Shown: in pieces, positions 26,874-35,607 of the stretch
Layout: every line of letters begins with the position of its first letter
Numbering within the stretch: position 1 is the stretch's first letter
NCBI GenBank assembly: GCA_963839745.1
Contig: CAWIWC010000013.1
Location: 1 to 64,000, forward strand
Reading direction: 5' to 3'
Length of the DNA: 64,000 nucleotides
Source of the DNA: JAIBJN01 sp963839745
Lineage (GTDB): Bacteria > Actinomycetota > Thermoleophilia > Gaiellales > Gaiellaceae
The notes under the pieces: generated by a model
Seen by the model: only the letters and a program-made list of their open reading frames with translations
The model's database searches: none
Told to the model about the DNA's origin: nothing
Translations under genes and position numbers: made by a program

Positions 26874-28880
26874 GTGTCGCACGACACCGACAAGCTGATC
26901 CGCCAGCTTTCGCTCGTCGCCTTCCTCATGGCCGAGCGCCGGCCGCTCACCGCCAGGGAGATCAAGTCGGTCGTCGAGGGCTACTCCGAGATGTCCGACG
27001 AGGCGTTCGCACGCCGCTTCTACTCCGACCGCAGCGAGCTCGTCGCGCTCGGCGTGCCGCTCCATTCGCAGCGGGACGAGTTCACCGGCGAGGAGCTCTA
27101 CACGCTTCGAGCCGAGCAGTACTTTCTCCCGAAGCTCGATCTCGACGACGAGGAGCTGGCCGCGCTCCAGATCGCCCTGCACCTGCTCGACGGGCAGTTC
27201 GCCTACGCCGAGCCGCTGCGCCTCGCGCTCCAGAACCTCGCGCTCGGCCGCCCGACCCAGCTCGAGGCCGCGCCGGAGAGCGCGCTGCGGGTCGAGGTGC
27301 GCGACCCCGACTACTCGGACGAGATGTCGGGCCGGCTCACGAAGCTCGAGGGCGCGATCTCCAAGCAGCGCACCGTCCGCTTCACGTACTGGTCGATCTC
27401 GCGCGACCGCACCCGCGAGCGCACGGTCAACCCGTACGCCCTCCTTCCCGAGGCCGGCTCCTGGTACCTGATCGGCCGCGACCTCGACGAGGACGACGAG
27501 CGCACGTTCCGCGTCTCGCGCATCATCGGCGACATCCGCTTCGCCACCCGCCGCGAGCGCGACTTCCGCATGCCGGAGTACGACCCCTCCGGCTTCCGGG
27601 GCCGCCAGCCCTGGCAGTACGGCGAGGACAAGGGCGAGGCCGAGATCGAGCTCGACCACGACACCGCCTGGTGGGTGGAGCGCATGGTGGAGCGCGGCGA
27701 CGTCGAGGACGGGGCCTTCACGACCCCGTACTCCAGGCTCGACCTGCTCGCCGGCTGGGTGCTCCGCCAGGAAGGTCGCGCTCGGCCGCTCTCGCCGCCC
27801 GAGCTCGTGGACGAGGTCAACGACGGGCTCGGGCGCGTGCTCCAGCGCCATGAAGGCGAGCCGACGAAGCCGCCCAGGCCGAAGGCGCGCCAGGCAGTCG
27901 AGCCGCTCGAGCGACCGGCCGGCCCGCTCGCGCCCGAGCGCTTCGGCGTCCTTCAGGCCCTGCTCGCCCACCTGCTCGCGCGCTGCGGAGACGAGCCGCG
28001 GGCGATCATCCCCGCGCAGGAGCTCGTCGACCGCTTCCACATTCCGCCCGACCAGCTCGACGACCACCTCCAGCTCCTCAACCTCGTCAACTTCGGCGGC
28101 GGCTGTTACGCGGTCTACGCGTCGCTGGACGGCGACGACGTGCGCGTGGACAAGGAGCTGTTCGGCGACGCGTTCCGGCGGGCGCCCCGGCTCACCCCGC
28201 TCGAGGCGCGTGCGATCCGGCTCGCCCTCGAGTTCGTGGGCCCGATGATCGCCGCCGAGGCGCAGACGCCGCTCGAGCGCGTGCGCAGGAAGCTCGAGGA
28301 GACGTTCGGCGAGTTCGGCCAGCAGGAGGAAGCCGAGGAGGAGGTGCCCGAGGCCGCCTCCGAGGAGGAGCAGCTCATCCGCACGTTCTCGCAGGCCATC
28401 CGCGAGCAGCGCCTCGTCGAGATCGAGTACGTCGCCGTCGGCGAGGAGACCAGCGTCCGCGTGGTCGAGCCCCACGCCCTCGAGCGCGAGCTGCCCTGGT
28501 GGTACGTGCACTCGTGGGATCGCACGCGCGATGCGCAGCGCAGCTTCCGGCTCGACCGCATGCGCGGCGCGAAGCTTCTGAAGGAGACCTTCGACCCGCG
28601 GCCCGGGCTCGAGCCGCGCAAGCTCCGCGACGTGCGGGTCGCCCGCGTCCTCTTCGACCCGGAGGTCGCCAGGTGGCGGATCGAGCGCGGCGCGCTGCCG
28701 CTCGCGCGGGGCTACGCCCTCGAGGAGGTGGGCGTCGGCGGCACGGACTGGTTCGTCGGCGAGATCCTCTCCCACCGCGGCTTCGCCGAGGTGCTGGAGC
28801 CGGAGGACCTCCGGCGCGAGGTCGCCTCCCGCGCGAAGAAGCTCAAGGCCGCGCTCGCCAAGAAGCCGGCGCGCGCCTAG
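26874..28880 (+). CDS. Fused PafB-PafC-like WYL-domain transcriptional regulator
   Basis: 668 aa, GTG at 26874 with AGGA upstream. Two tandem copies of HTH + WYL. First: KLIRQLSLVAFLMAERRPLTAREI, FYSDRSELVALGVPL, WYL core VNPYALLPEAGSWYLIGRDL. Second: FGVLQALLAHLLARCGDE, DDHLQLLNLVNFGGG, WYL core VVEPHALERELPWWYVHSWD and FRLDRMRG. In mycobacteria PafB and PafC are separate neighbouring genes that form a DNA-damage activator responding to ssDNA; here both are in one chain. Adjacent dinB supports a DNA-damage role. Confidence 0.9.
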   Translation: MSHDTDKLIRQLSLVAFLMAERRPLTAREIKSVVEGYSEMSDEAFARRFYSDRSELVALGVPLHSQRDEFTGEELYTLRAEQYFLPKLDLDDEELAALQIALHLLDGQFAYAEPLRLALQNLALGRPTQLEAAPESALRVEVRDPDYSDEMSGRLTKLEGAISKQRTVRFTYWSISRDRTRERTVNPYALLPEAGSWYLIGRDLDEDDERTFRVSRIIGDIRFATRRERDFRMPEYDPSGFRGRQPWQYGEDKGEAEIELDHDTAWWVERMVERGDVEDGAFTTPYSRLDLLAGWVLRQEGRARPLSPPELVDEVNDGLGRVLQRHEGEPTKPPRPKARQAVEPLERPAGPLAPERFGVLQALLAHLLARCGDEPRAIIPAQELVDRFHIPPDQLDDHLQLLNLVNFGGGCYAVYASLDGDDVRVDKELFGDAFRRAPRLTPLEARAIRLALEFVGPMIAAEAQTPLERVRRKLEETFGEFGQQEEAEEEVPEAASEEEQLIRTFSQAIREQRLVEIEYVAVGEETSVRVVEPHALERELPWWYVHSWDRTRDAQRSFRLDRMRGAKLLKETFDPRPGLEPRKLRDVRVARVLFDPEVARWRIERGALPLARGYALEEVGVGGTDWFVGEILSHRGFAEVLEPEDLRREVASRAKKLKAALAKKPARA

Positions 28881-29462
28881 CTACTCGGCGGGAGCGAACG
28901 AGTCGACGATCTGCTGGCAGCCCGCCAGGATCTCCTCCTGGGCGTCGGGCGCGTACTGGCAGTTGATGAAGAACCCGGTCGTGCCGTCGTAGACCTGGAT
29001 CGACCGCGTGTGCACCTCGCCGCCGCCCTCGACCGGAGTGGTGCTCGTCCCCTCGAACCGGTAGCCGTCGAGGCCGCCGACCGTGATGGGGATCGGCCCT
29101 TCCTCGATCGACCCGTCCGCCTGCGTGAAGAGCTGCTCTACGCCCGCCGTGATGTCGTCGCGGAACTGCTCGAGGTTATCGCCCGTCACCTCCACCGGGA
29201 CGTCGAAGCTCCCGACGGTCACGAGGTTCACGCCGGTCTCCTCGGGCCCCACCGACACAGAAGCGGTGTTGTTGGGCGCCTCGGCGATGAACTCCGCCTC
29301 GAGCTCGCTCCAGCCCTCCGGGTACTCGAAGGAGTGCGTGTCCTCGTCGACGCTGTTCGGGCCGCTGTCGCCTCCGCCGCTGTCGCCTCCGCCGCACGCG
29401 GAGAGGACGACCAGCGCCACGAACGCGGCGACCCCGAGCACCGTGCGCCGTCTGCCTGCCAC
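28881..29462 (-). CDS. Secreted lipoprotein, hypothetical
   Basis: 193 aa, GTG at 29462. Signal sequence RRRTVLGVAAFVALVVLSAC with lipobox LSAC, a Gly/Asp/Ser linker, then FEYPEGWSELEAEFIAEAPN, GLDGYRFEGTST and a C-terminal Cys pair (FFINCQYAP, ILAGCQQIVDSF). The fold pattern resembles LpqN/PsbP-like lipoproteins of actinobacteria. Convergent with the WYL gene; they abut with no gap. Confidence 0.75.
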   Translation of the reverse strand: MAGRRRTVLGVAAFVALVVLSACGGGDSGGGDSGPNSVDEDTHSFEYPEGWSELEAEFIAEAPNNTASVSVGPEETGVNLVTVGSFDVPVEVTGDNLEQFRDDITAGVEQLFTQADGSIEEGPIPITVGGLDGYRFEGTSTTPVEGGGEVHTRSIQVYDGTTGFFINCQYAPDAQEEILAGCQQIVDSFAPAE

Positions 29463-29472
29463 GACCGCCAGA

Positions 29473-29676
29473 CTAGCGCTCCCGGCGGCTGCGCTCGTTG
29501 CCGCGCTTGAAGTTGCCCGTCGCGCGTGCCATGAGAAGCTGCTCGCCCTCTCGGTCTAATCCCTCGACCTGCTCCAGGAAGCGCGCAGCCGAGCCGCCGG
29601 CCAGCGTGGTCACGACCCTGCCGCGCCAGCTGATCCGCACCCGGCCGTCCTTCGTGGAAGCCCAGGCGAAGGTCAC
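29473..29676 (-). CDS. Small conserved hypothetical protein
   Basis: 67 aa from GTG at 29676, which overlaps the stop of the histidine kinase (GTGA). Sequence TFAWASTKDGRVRISWRGR, VTTLAGGSAARFLEQVEGLD, LLMARATGNFKRGNER: a short basic protein with an invariant-looking ATGNFKRGNER end. I recall similar proteins in other actinobacteria; function unknown. Longer in-frame reading is antisense to the kinase. Confidence 0.7.
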   Translation of the reverse strand: MTFAWASTKDGRVRISWRGRVVTTLAGGSAARFLEQVEGLDREGEQLLMARATGNFKRGNERSRRER

Positions 29677-31331
29677 GCGGCGGAGAGCGGGAGGCGAAGG
29701 ACGAACGTGGCACCCTCGCCGGCCTCCGACTCGACCTCGAGCGTCCCACCGTGGGCCTCGGCGATCGAGCGGGCGATGAAGAGCCCGAGCCCGGCGCCCG
29801 GCTTGCCGTCGCCGCTCACGCGCCCGAACTTCTCGAAGATGAGCTCCTGCGCGTCCGGCGGGATGCCCGGGCCGTGATCGCGGACCGACACGGCGACGGA
29901 GCCGTTCTCCTTCATGGCCGAAACCTCGACCTCGTCGCCGGCGACCGTGTACTTGACGGCGTTGGTCAGCAGGTTCCACAGAAGCTGGCGTAGGCGCTCC
30001 TGATCGCCATGGACGCGCGGAAGCGTCGGCGCCACCCTGGTCACCAAGCGCACCTCGTCCTGTCCGAGCGCGACGACGGTCGCCGTCTCGCGCACGAGCT
30101 CCTCGACGTCGATCGCGTCGAAGTCGTACGGGAACGACCCGGCCTCGATGCGTGAGGTGTCGAGGACGTCGCCGACGAGGTCGGAGAGGCGCGAGCTCTC
30201 GCTCTCGATCAGCCCGAGGAACGACTCCCGCTGCTCCTGGCTCAGCTCGCGCCAGCGCATGCGCAGGGTCTGGGCGCAGCCGATGACGGAGGCCATCGGC
30301 CCGCGAAGCTCATGGGAGACCATCGAGACGAAGTCGGCACGAAGCGCGGAGAGCCGGCGCATCTCGGCGGCGGCGCTGCGCTCGGCCTCGTACATGCGGA
30401 TGTTCTCCACGGCCGAGGCGACCTGGCGGGCGAGCAGGGAGACGAGCTCCGTCTCCTCGGGTGTGAACGGCGGCCCGCCGTCACGGGCGACGACGAGGCG
30501 GCCGAGCGTCCGGTTGCCGACGGCGAGCGGGCCGGAGACCTGCTCGCCCGGCTCGGCGCCGGGAAAGCCGCCGGACGCGACGAGGAAGTCGTCGCCTCCC
30601 GCCGCGAGCCTCAACTCCACCCGGTCGAACGCGATGACGGTGTGCAGCTCGCGATTGAACGCCTCGAGCGCAAGATCCTGGTCGAGCGACGAGCCGAGCG
30701 CGCGGGCGGTGCGGTTGAGCGCGTCGAGCAGGTCGGCGCGGCGCCCGAGCGCGTCCCGCAGGTCCTCGGCTTCGGCCGCTCGTGCCTCCGCGACGGCGGT
30801 CTCCGTGCGGAGCCGGTCGACGAGCCAGCCGACGACGAGGCCCATGAGCAGCTGCAGCCCGACCGGGAGCGTCACGCGGTCCGGGTCGAACGGCGGCGGG
30901 CCGAACTCCTCGGCGCGCCACCATTCGGCGATCCCGAGGAACGGCAGGACGACGAAAGGCATGACCGCCCCGCCCCGGATGCCGTAGCGGATCGCGCCCT
31001 CGACGACCGGGAGATAGAGGATGCCCCATGAGGGCGTCCCCATCTCGAACGCGTGGACGAAGACGTAGGCGTAGACGATCGCCGTGTCGAACGCGAGCGC
31101 GAGCGCGCCGATGCGGCGGCGGCCGCGGAGATCGAGGTCCCGGTGCGCGAGCCAGAAGAACGCGACCGACCCCACGCCGAGCGCAATCGCGGCGCCCCAC
31201 GCCCAGCGTGCGTACCCGGGCGGGTACTCCGCGCGCAGCCAGGCGACCTCGAAGACGGCGAACGGGACAGCGAGAACCCGGATCCAGGCGATCCAGATCT
31301 CGGTCTGCCGGAGCCGGGCGGCCTCGATCAC
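29673..31331 (-). CDS. Membrane histidine kinase with GAF domain
   Basis: 552 aa from GTG at 31331, coupled to queG by GTGA. N-terminal six-helix-like membrane region (IWIAWIRVLAVPFAVFEVAW, WGAAIALGVGSVAFFWL, MPFVVLPFLGIAEWW, LLMGLVVGWLVDRL), a GAF domain (RTARALGSSLDQDLALEAFN, FTPEETELVSLLARQVASAV), H-box MVSHELRGPMASVIGCAQTL, N-box LLWNLLTNAVKYT and G boxes RDHGPGIPPDA, GAGLGLFIARSI. No response regulator nearby, so an orphan kinase. Confidence 0.9.
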   Translation of the reverse strand: MIEAARLRQTEIWIAWIRVLAVPFAVFEVAWLRAEYPPGYARWAWGAAIALGVGSVAFFWLAHRDLDLRGRRRIGALALAFDTAIVYAYVFVHAFEMGTPSWGILYLPVVEGAIRYGIRGGAVMPFVVLPFLGIAEWWRAEEFGPPPFDPDRVTLPVGLQLLMGLVVGWLVDRLRTETAVAEARAAEAEDLRDALGRRADLLDALNRTARALGSSLDQDLALEAFNRELHTVIAFDRVELRLAAGGDDFLVASGGFPGAEPGEQVSGPLAVGNRTLGRLVVARDGGPPFTPEETELVSLLARQVASAVENIRMYEAERSAAAEMRRLSALRADFVSMVSHELRGPMASVIGCAQTLRMRWRELSQEQRESFLGLIESESSRLSDLVGDVLDTSRIEAGSFPYDFDAIDVEELVRETATVVALGQDEVRLVTRVAPTLPRVHGDQERLRQLLWNLLTNAVKYTVAGDEVEVSAMKENGSVAVSVRDHGPGIPPDAQELIFEKFGRVSGDGKPGAGLGLFIARSIAEAHGGTLEVESEAGEGATFVLRLPLSAA

Positions 31332-32329
31332 GGGCCGTCTTCGAGACGCGCAAGCGCCCACTCGGCATGCTCGCGGAGGAGCGGGTCGTCGCCTTCGGCA
31401 TACGGCCGTACGGCGTCCACGAGTGTCCTATCGGCCGAATTGCCCGCGGCAACAAGAGCATTTCTCCGCAGGTAGCGGACGTCGTTTCGCGGGTAGTACA
31501 GGCGGTCGTACCGGCCGCGGAGGCTCTCGTCGGACGCGGTCAGCCAGTCGGCGAGCGATACCACCGGCTCGGCCCCCGGCGGTGGGCCCGCGTCGGCGCT
31601 GCGCTTCTCGATGCCGCGGTTCCACGGGCAGACGTCCTGGCAGATGTCGCAGCCGTAGACCTGGTCGCCGAGCTCCTCGCGGTACTGCTCCGGGATCGGA
31701 TCCGGCGCCTGCGTCCAGTAGGAGAGGCATTTCGTCGCGTCGACGACGCCCGGGTCGTCGAGCGCCCCGGTCGGGCAGGCCTCGATGCAGAGCGTGCAGG
31801 AGCCGCAGTCGAGGCCGAGCGGCGCGCCCGACTCGACCTCGACATCTGTGACGAGAGTACCGAGAACCACCCACGACCCGTGCTTGCGCGTGATGAGCAT
31901 CGTGTTCTTGCCGTAGAAGCCGACGCCGGCACGGGCCGCACCCTCACGGTCGACGTGCTGGTTCTCGTCGACGAGCACCCGGTAGCTCCCGCCGAGCCGC
32001 CGGCCGAGCTCGTCGAGCTTCTCGCGCAGCTCCGCGTAACCGTCCGCCCACGTGTAGCGCGGCAGCCTGCCCTCCCCGGCCTCCGGCTCGGGGCCGGGCG
32101 CGTAGTAGCACTGCGCCGCCGAGACCACGGTGCGCGCTCCGGGAAGGAGCGTCTCCGGGTGGCAGGACACCTCCGGCTGGGCCATCGTGAAGCGCATCCC
32201 GGCGAAGAGGCCACGGGAGCGACGTTCCACGATCAGGCGCTCGGTCTCGGCGTACGGCTCGGCGGCCGCGGCCCCGACGACGTCGATCCCGAGCTCCTCC
32301 GCGAGGCGGTCGAGCTCGGTGGTCGTCAT
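31328..32329 (-). CDS. queG: Epoxyqueuosine reductase
   Basis: 333 aa. Two 4Fe-4S ferredoxin motifs, CGSCTLCIEACPTGAL and CDICQDVCPWN, plus the cobalamin-binding segments YYAPGPEP and VDREGAARAGVGFYGKNTML. Ends in a HEAT-like stretch typical of the family. Last step of queuosine biosynthesis; completes the set with queA and tgt. First gene of a unit with a histidine kinase and a 67-aa protein. Confidence 0.95.
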   Translation of the reverse strand: MTTTELDRLAEELGIDVVGAAAAEPYAETERLIVERRSRGLFAGMRFTMAQPEVSCHPETLLPGARTVVSAAQCYYAPGPEPEAGEGRLPRYTWADGYAELREKLDELGRRLGGSYRVLVDENQHVDREGAARAGVGFYGKNTMLITRKHGSWVVLGTLVTDVEVESGAPLGLDCGSCTLCIEACPTGALDDPGVVDATKCLSYWTQAPDPIPEQYREELGDQVYGCDICQDVCPWNRGIEKRSADAGPPPGAEPVVSLADWLTASDESLRGRYDRLYYPRNDVRYLRRNALVAAGNSADRTLVDAVRPYAEGDDPLLREHAEWALARLEDGP

Positions 32330-32364
32330 GCCGGGCCCACGGTACCACCGGCTAGGATCGCGCC

Positions 32365-33348
32365 GTGAAAGCCGTCCGGATCCACGAGGACGGAGGGCCG
32401 GAGGTCCTCCGGTACGAGGACGCGCCCGACCCGGTCGCGGGCCCGGGCGAGGTGCTGATCGGCCTCCGAGCCGCCAGCCTCAACCACCTGGACGTCTGGC
32501 TGCGCCGCGGACTCCCCTCCGCGCCCAAGCCGCGCATCCTCGGGGCCGACGGCGCCGGGGTCGTCGTCGCGCTCGGCGAGGGGGTCGACCGCTTCCGCGA
32601 AGGCGACGAGGTCGTGATCAACCCGGGCCTCGACGAAGGCGCCAGGATCGTCGGTGAGCACATGGACGGGACGCATGCGGAGTTGATCGCGCTGCCGGCC
32701 GACTACATCTACCCGCTGCCGGACGGCCTCACGTTCGAGCAGGCGGCCTCGTTCCCTCTCGTCTTCGAGACTGCCTACCGCATGCTCGTCACGCGCGGCG
32801 GGCTGCAGGAAGGCGAGTGGGTCTTCGTCTGGGGCATCGGCGGCGGCGTCGCCACTGCGGCAATGCAGATCGCGAAGGCGCTCGGCGCCAGGGTGATCGT
32901 CACCTCGTCGAGCGACGAGAAGCTCGCGCGGGCGCGCGAGCTCGGCGCCGACGCGACCGTCAACCATGCGGAGGCCGACGTCGCCGCGGCCGTGCGCGAG
33001 GCGACAGACGGCCACGGCGCGGACGTCGTCGTCGAGCACGTAGGCGAAGCGACCTGGAAGACCTCGCTCCAGGTGGCAGCCTCAGGCGGGCGCGTCGCAG
33101 TCTGCGGCGCGACCAGCGGCCCCAACCCACCGGCGAACCTGCACCGGATCTGGTGGAAGCAGCTCACCGTCCTCGGATCAACGATGGGCACGCAGGCCGA
33201 CTTCCAGGCGGTCTACGAGCTCGTGGCGAGCGGCCGCGCGGAGCCGATCGTCGACCGCGCCTTCCCGCTGGCCGAGGCCGCGGCCGCGCACGAGCATCTC
33301 GAGGCCGGCCGCCAGCTCGGCAAGGTCGTCCTCACGATCCCCGGCTAG
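32365..33348 (+). CDS. MDR-family quinone oxidoreductase / alcohol dehydrogenase-like
   Basis: 327 aa, GTG at 32365, divergent from queG. NADPH-binding GIGGGVATAAMQIAKALGAR and ADGAGVVVALGEGVDRFREGD. The zinc-binding Cys of classical alcohol dehydrogenases and the four-Cys structural lobe are absent (NHLDVWLRRG, no CxxCxxC), so it is the zinc-free quinone reductase/enoyl-type branch. Substrate unknown. Confidence 0.85.
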   Translation: MKAVRIHEDGGPEVLRYEDAPDPVAGPGEVLIGLRAASLNHLDVWLRRGLPSAPKPRILGADGAGVVVALGEGVDRFREGDEVVINPGLDEGARIVGEHMDGTHAELIALPADYIYPLPDGLTFEQAASFPLVFETAYRMLVTRGGLQEGEWVFVWGIGGGVATAAMQIAKALGARVIVTSSSDEKLARARELGADATVNHAEADVAAAVREATDGHGADVVVEHVGEATWKTSLQVAASGGRVAVCGATSGPNPPANLHRIWWKQLTVLGSTMGTQADFQAVYELVASGRAEPIVDRAFPLAEAAAAHEHLEAGRQLGKVVLTIPG

Positions 33349-33351
33349 TCC

Positions 33352-33555
33352 CTAGAGGACGATTCGGCGGGCGACCTCGAGCGGGCAGCCGGCTCCGACC
33401 AGCCGGCGCACGTCGCCGAGGTCGACGGCGGCCTTCGTGAGCAGCGATGCCTCCGTCGGGGTGAAGCCCAGCGCGATGAACTGAGACCGCCTCCAGCGCC
33501 GCACCCGCGTCGCCTCCGGGAGCCCGTTCCGATTCGCCGCCACCTTCTCGCCCAT
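33352..33555 (-). CDS. Small helical hypothetical protein
   Basis: 67 aa from ATG at 33555. Reads RRWRRSQFIALGFTPTEASLL, TKAAVDLGDVRRLVGAGCPL, EVARRIVL: a helix-loop-helix layout reminiscent of small DNA-associated or UBA-like folds, but no family is recognised. Convergent with the oxidoreductase gene, three bases apart. Confidence 0.55.
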   Translation of the reverse strand: MGEKVAANRNGLPEATRVRRWRRSQFIALGFTPTEASLLTKAAVDLGDVRRLVGAGCPLEVARRIVL

Positions 33556-33672
33556 GGCTAAGAGTGTGGGGACGAAAGGCGGACGGGCGACCGCCGAAGG
33601 GCCTGTCCCGGCCCCGCCGATAGTCGAGTTTCCGCAACAGGATCCGACCGACCTGTCTGGGAGCATTGCGCG

Positions 33673-34182
33673 GTGGTCCGGGTTGCAATCGTCGGCCACC
33701 GGAATCTCGGGGGCGCTCGGGCGAGCGCGTTCGTCGCCGACGCGTCGTACGACGTCCTCTCCGCCGCGCAGCGAAGGTGGCAGCAGGTAGCCGCGGTGTC
33801 GGCGCTCGCAGAGGGAGCGGACACGATCTTCGCGGAGGTCGCGCTGGCGCTCGACATCCCGCTGCGGGTGGTGACGCCGTTCCGCGACTACGAGTCGGAC
33901 TTCGTCAGCCCGGCGACCCGCCGGCGCTACGCCGAGCTCCGCAAGGCGGCCGAGAGCGAGGAACGCCTGCCCTACGGCTCGCGCTCGCGCAGCGCCTACC
34001 GCGCGGCGATGCGCTGGGTCGTGGAGAACTCCGACCTGCTGGTCGCCGCCTGGGACGGGCGCCCGGGCCTCGGGCCCGGCGGGACCGCCGACGCCGTCCA
34101 GCACGCCGCCGCCATGGGCCGGGAGGTCATCCACCTCGACGTCCGGGCCCTCGACGTCCGGGCGTACCGGGAGGCCGCGTGA
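33673..34182 (+). CDS. SLOG-superfamily Rossmannoid protein
   Basis: 169 aa, GTG at 33673. Starts with a Rossmann-like strand-loop VRVAIVGHRNLG, then VSALAEGADTIFAEVALALD, VVTPFRDYE, and the ligand-site region LLVAAWDGRPGLGPGGTADAV with GREVIHLDV. This order matches SLOG-type nucleotide-binding domains that Burroughs and Aravind linked to conflict systems. The gene is joined by a GTGA overlap to a membrane pentapeptide-repeat protein. The pairing suggests a sensor-effector unit; see findings. Confidence 0.7.
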   Translation: MVRVAIVGHRNLGGARASAFVADASYDVLSAAQRRWQQVAAVSALAEGADTIFAEVALALDIPLRVVTPFRDYESDFVSPATRRRYAELRKAAESEERLPYGSRSRSAYRAAMRWVVENSDLLVAAWDGRPGLGPGGTADAVQHAAAMGREVIHLDVRALDVRAYREAA

Positions 34183-35300
34183 CACGCACCTGGCGGATGA
34201 ACGAGTCGCTCGCGATCGCCCTGTCCGTTGTCGGGCTGCTCGCCGTCGTGCTCGCCCTCGTCTACGTGTCCCAGTACATGATCGAGCGCGACGCGTTGAG
34301 CCCGGTCGACGACCCGGCACAGCTCCGCGAGCTGCGCGAGGTCGACAAGCTCTCGGCCGAGATCCGTCAGATCCGCAGCGACACCGGCGGGAGCCTCTTC
34401 TGGCTCAAGCTCGTCGGCGTCCTCGTGACGGTCGGCGGGGCGGTCGGCGGCTACCTCGTCGGCCAGAGCCGCTCGACGCGGAGGAGGCTCGAGTTCGAGG
34501 ACCGCAAGAAGGTCGACGAGCTGTACCAGCAGATGGTGGTCGAGCTGGCCTCGCCGAGCGAGCTGCTCCGCACCGCCGCCGCCGTCAAGCTCGGCGAGCT
34601 GCTGCGCGCGTTCCCGCAGGAATGGCAGATCTCCGACTCCAGGCGCGAGGAGCTCGTCCAGCTGACGAAGCAGGTGCTGGCCGCGTCGCTCGCCATCGAG
34701 AAGGAGGCGAAGGTGCTGAAGACGCTCACGATCCAGGTCGTGCTGCACCAACCCTGGGCAGACGACGAGGAGGCGACACGGAGGTGCCATCCCTGGGACG
34801 ACTCGGCCCAGGCCATTCCGAAGAGCGAGTACGGCGACCTTCGCGGGGCGGACCTCTCGAACGCGAAGGCCGAAGACGCTTACTGGGCGCGCGTCGACTT
34901 CACCGACGCCGACCTCTACCGGGCGCGCCTCAAGGACGCGTCCTTCAGGAACGCCATCCTCGTCCGCGCGCAGTTCCGCGAGACGCTGTTCGAGGGCGCC
35001 GTGCTCGCGGGCGCGGACTGCGAGGGGGCGAACTTCAAGCTCGCGGACCTGAGCGGGGCAGACCTCACGAACGCCAACCTGCGCGACACGCGCTTCGAGG
35101 CCTCAGACCTCCGGGACGTGAACTTCACCGGCGCCATGCTCAGCGGGACGACGTTCCTCCGCCCGAAGGTCGCCGGCGCGATCCTCACGGACGCCGTGCT
35201 CGACGGCGTCGAGGGGGAAGTCGACGTCTCACCCGAGGACGAGGGAGAAGAGCTCGTGCCCGCCTCGGTGTGGATCGCCCAGGCGCGGGCGAGCGGCTAG
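34179..35300 (+). CDS. Membrane pentapeptide-repeat protein
   Basis: 373 aa from GTG at 34179 (ATG at 34197 possible). Two membrane helices: residues ~10-30 (AIALSVVGLLAVVLALVYVS) and ~75-95 (LVGVLVTVGGAVGGYLVG). Then a charged helical domain (LRTAAAVKLGELLRAFPQ) and a C-terminal beta-helix of pentapeptide repeats: YGDLRGADLSNAK, ARVDFTDADLYRARLKDASF, ANFKLADLSGADLTNANLRD. Architecture is that of membrane-tethered pentapeptide effectors found in actinobacteria. Partner: the SLOG gene upstream. Confidence 0.85.
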   Translation: MTRTWRMNESLAIALSVVGLLAVVLALVYVSQYMIERDALSPVDDPAQLRELREVDKLSAEIRQIRSDTGGSLFWLKLVGVLVTVGGAVGGYLVGQSRSTRRRLEFEDRKKVDELYQQMVVELASPSELLRTAAAVKLGELLRAFPQEWQISDSRREELVQLTKQVLAASLAIEKEAKVLKTLTIQVVLHQPWADDEEATRRCHPWDDSAQAIPKSEYGDLRGADLSNAKAEDAYWARVDFTDADLYRARLKDASFRNAILVRAQFRETLFEGAVLAGADCEGANFKLADLSGADLTNANLRDTRFEASDLRDVNFTGAMLSGTTFLRPKVAGAILTDAVLDGVEGEVDVSPEDEGEELVPASVWIAQARASG

Positions 35301-35596
35301 CCGAAGCCGAGGATGAACTTCGCGTCGTCGGACATGCGCTCCGGCGACCACGGCGGGTCCCACGTGAGCTCGGTCTCGACGTCGCCGACGCCCTCGAGGC
35401 TCTCGACCACCTCGCGGATCTGCTGCTCGATCATCGGCCCGACCGGGCAGCCCATCGACGTGAGGCTGTAGGTGACGTGCACCTTCGGGCCCTCGATCTC
35501 GGCGTCGTAGAGGAGGCCGAGCTCGACGATGTCCATGCCGAGCTCCGGGTCCTCGACGACCCTGAGCGCCTCGAAGATCTCCTCGCGCGTCGGCAT
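35297..35596 (-). CDS. DUF59/MIP18-family metal-sulfur assembly protein (PaaD/SufT-like)
   Basis: 99 aa. EALRVVEDPELGMDIVELGL and the conserved Cys in SLTSMGCPVGPMI are the family signature; TWDPPWSPERMS follows. Members help deliver Fe-S clusters. Last gene of a minus-strand operon with glpX, 11 bases upstream. Overlaps the convergent pentapeptide gene by four bases. Confidence 0.9.
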   Translation of the reverse strand: MPTREEIFEALRVVEDPELGMDIVELGLLYDAEIEGPKVHVTYSLTSMGCPVGPMIEQQIREVVESLEGVGDVETELTWDPPWSPERMSDDAKFILGFG

Positions 35597-35607
35597 CGCT
35601 TCCTAGG

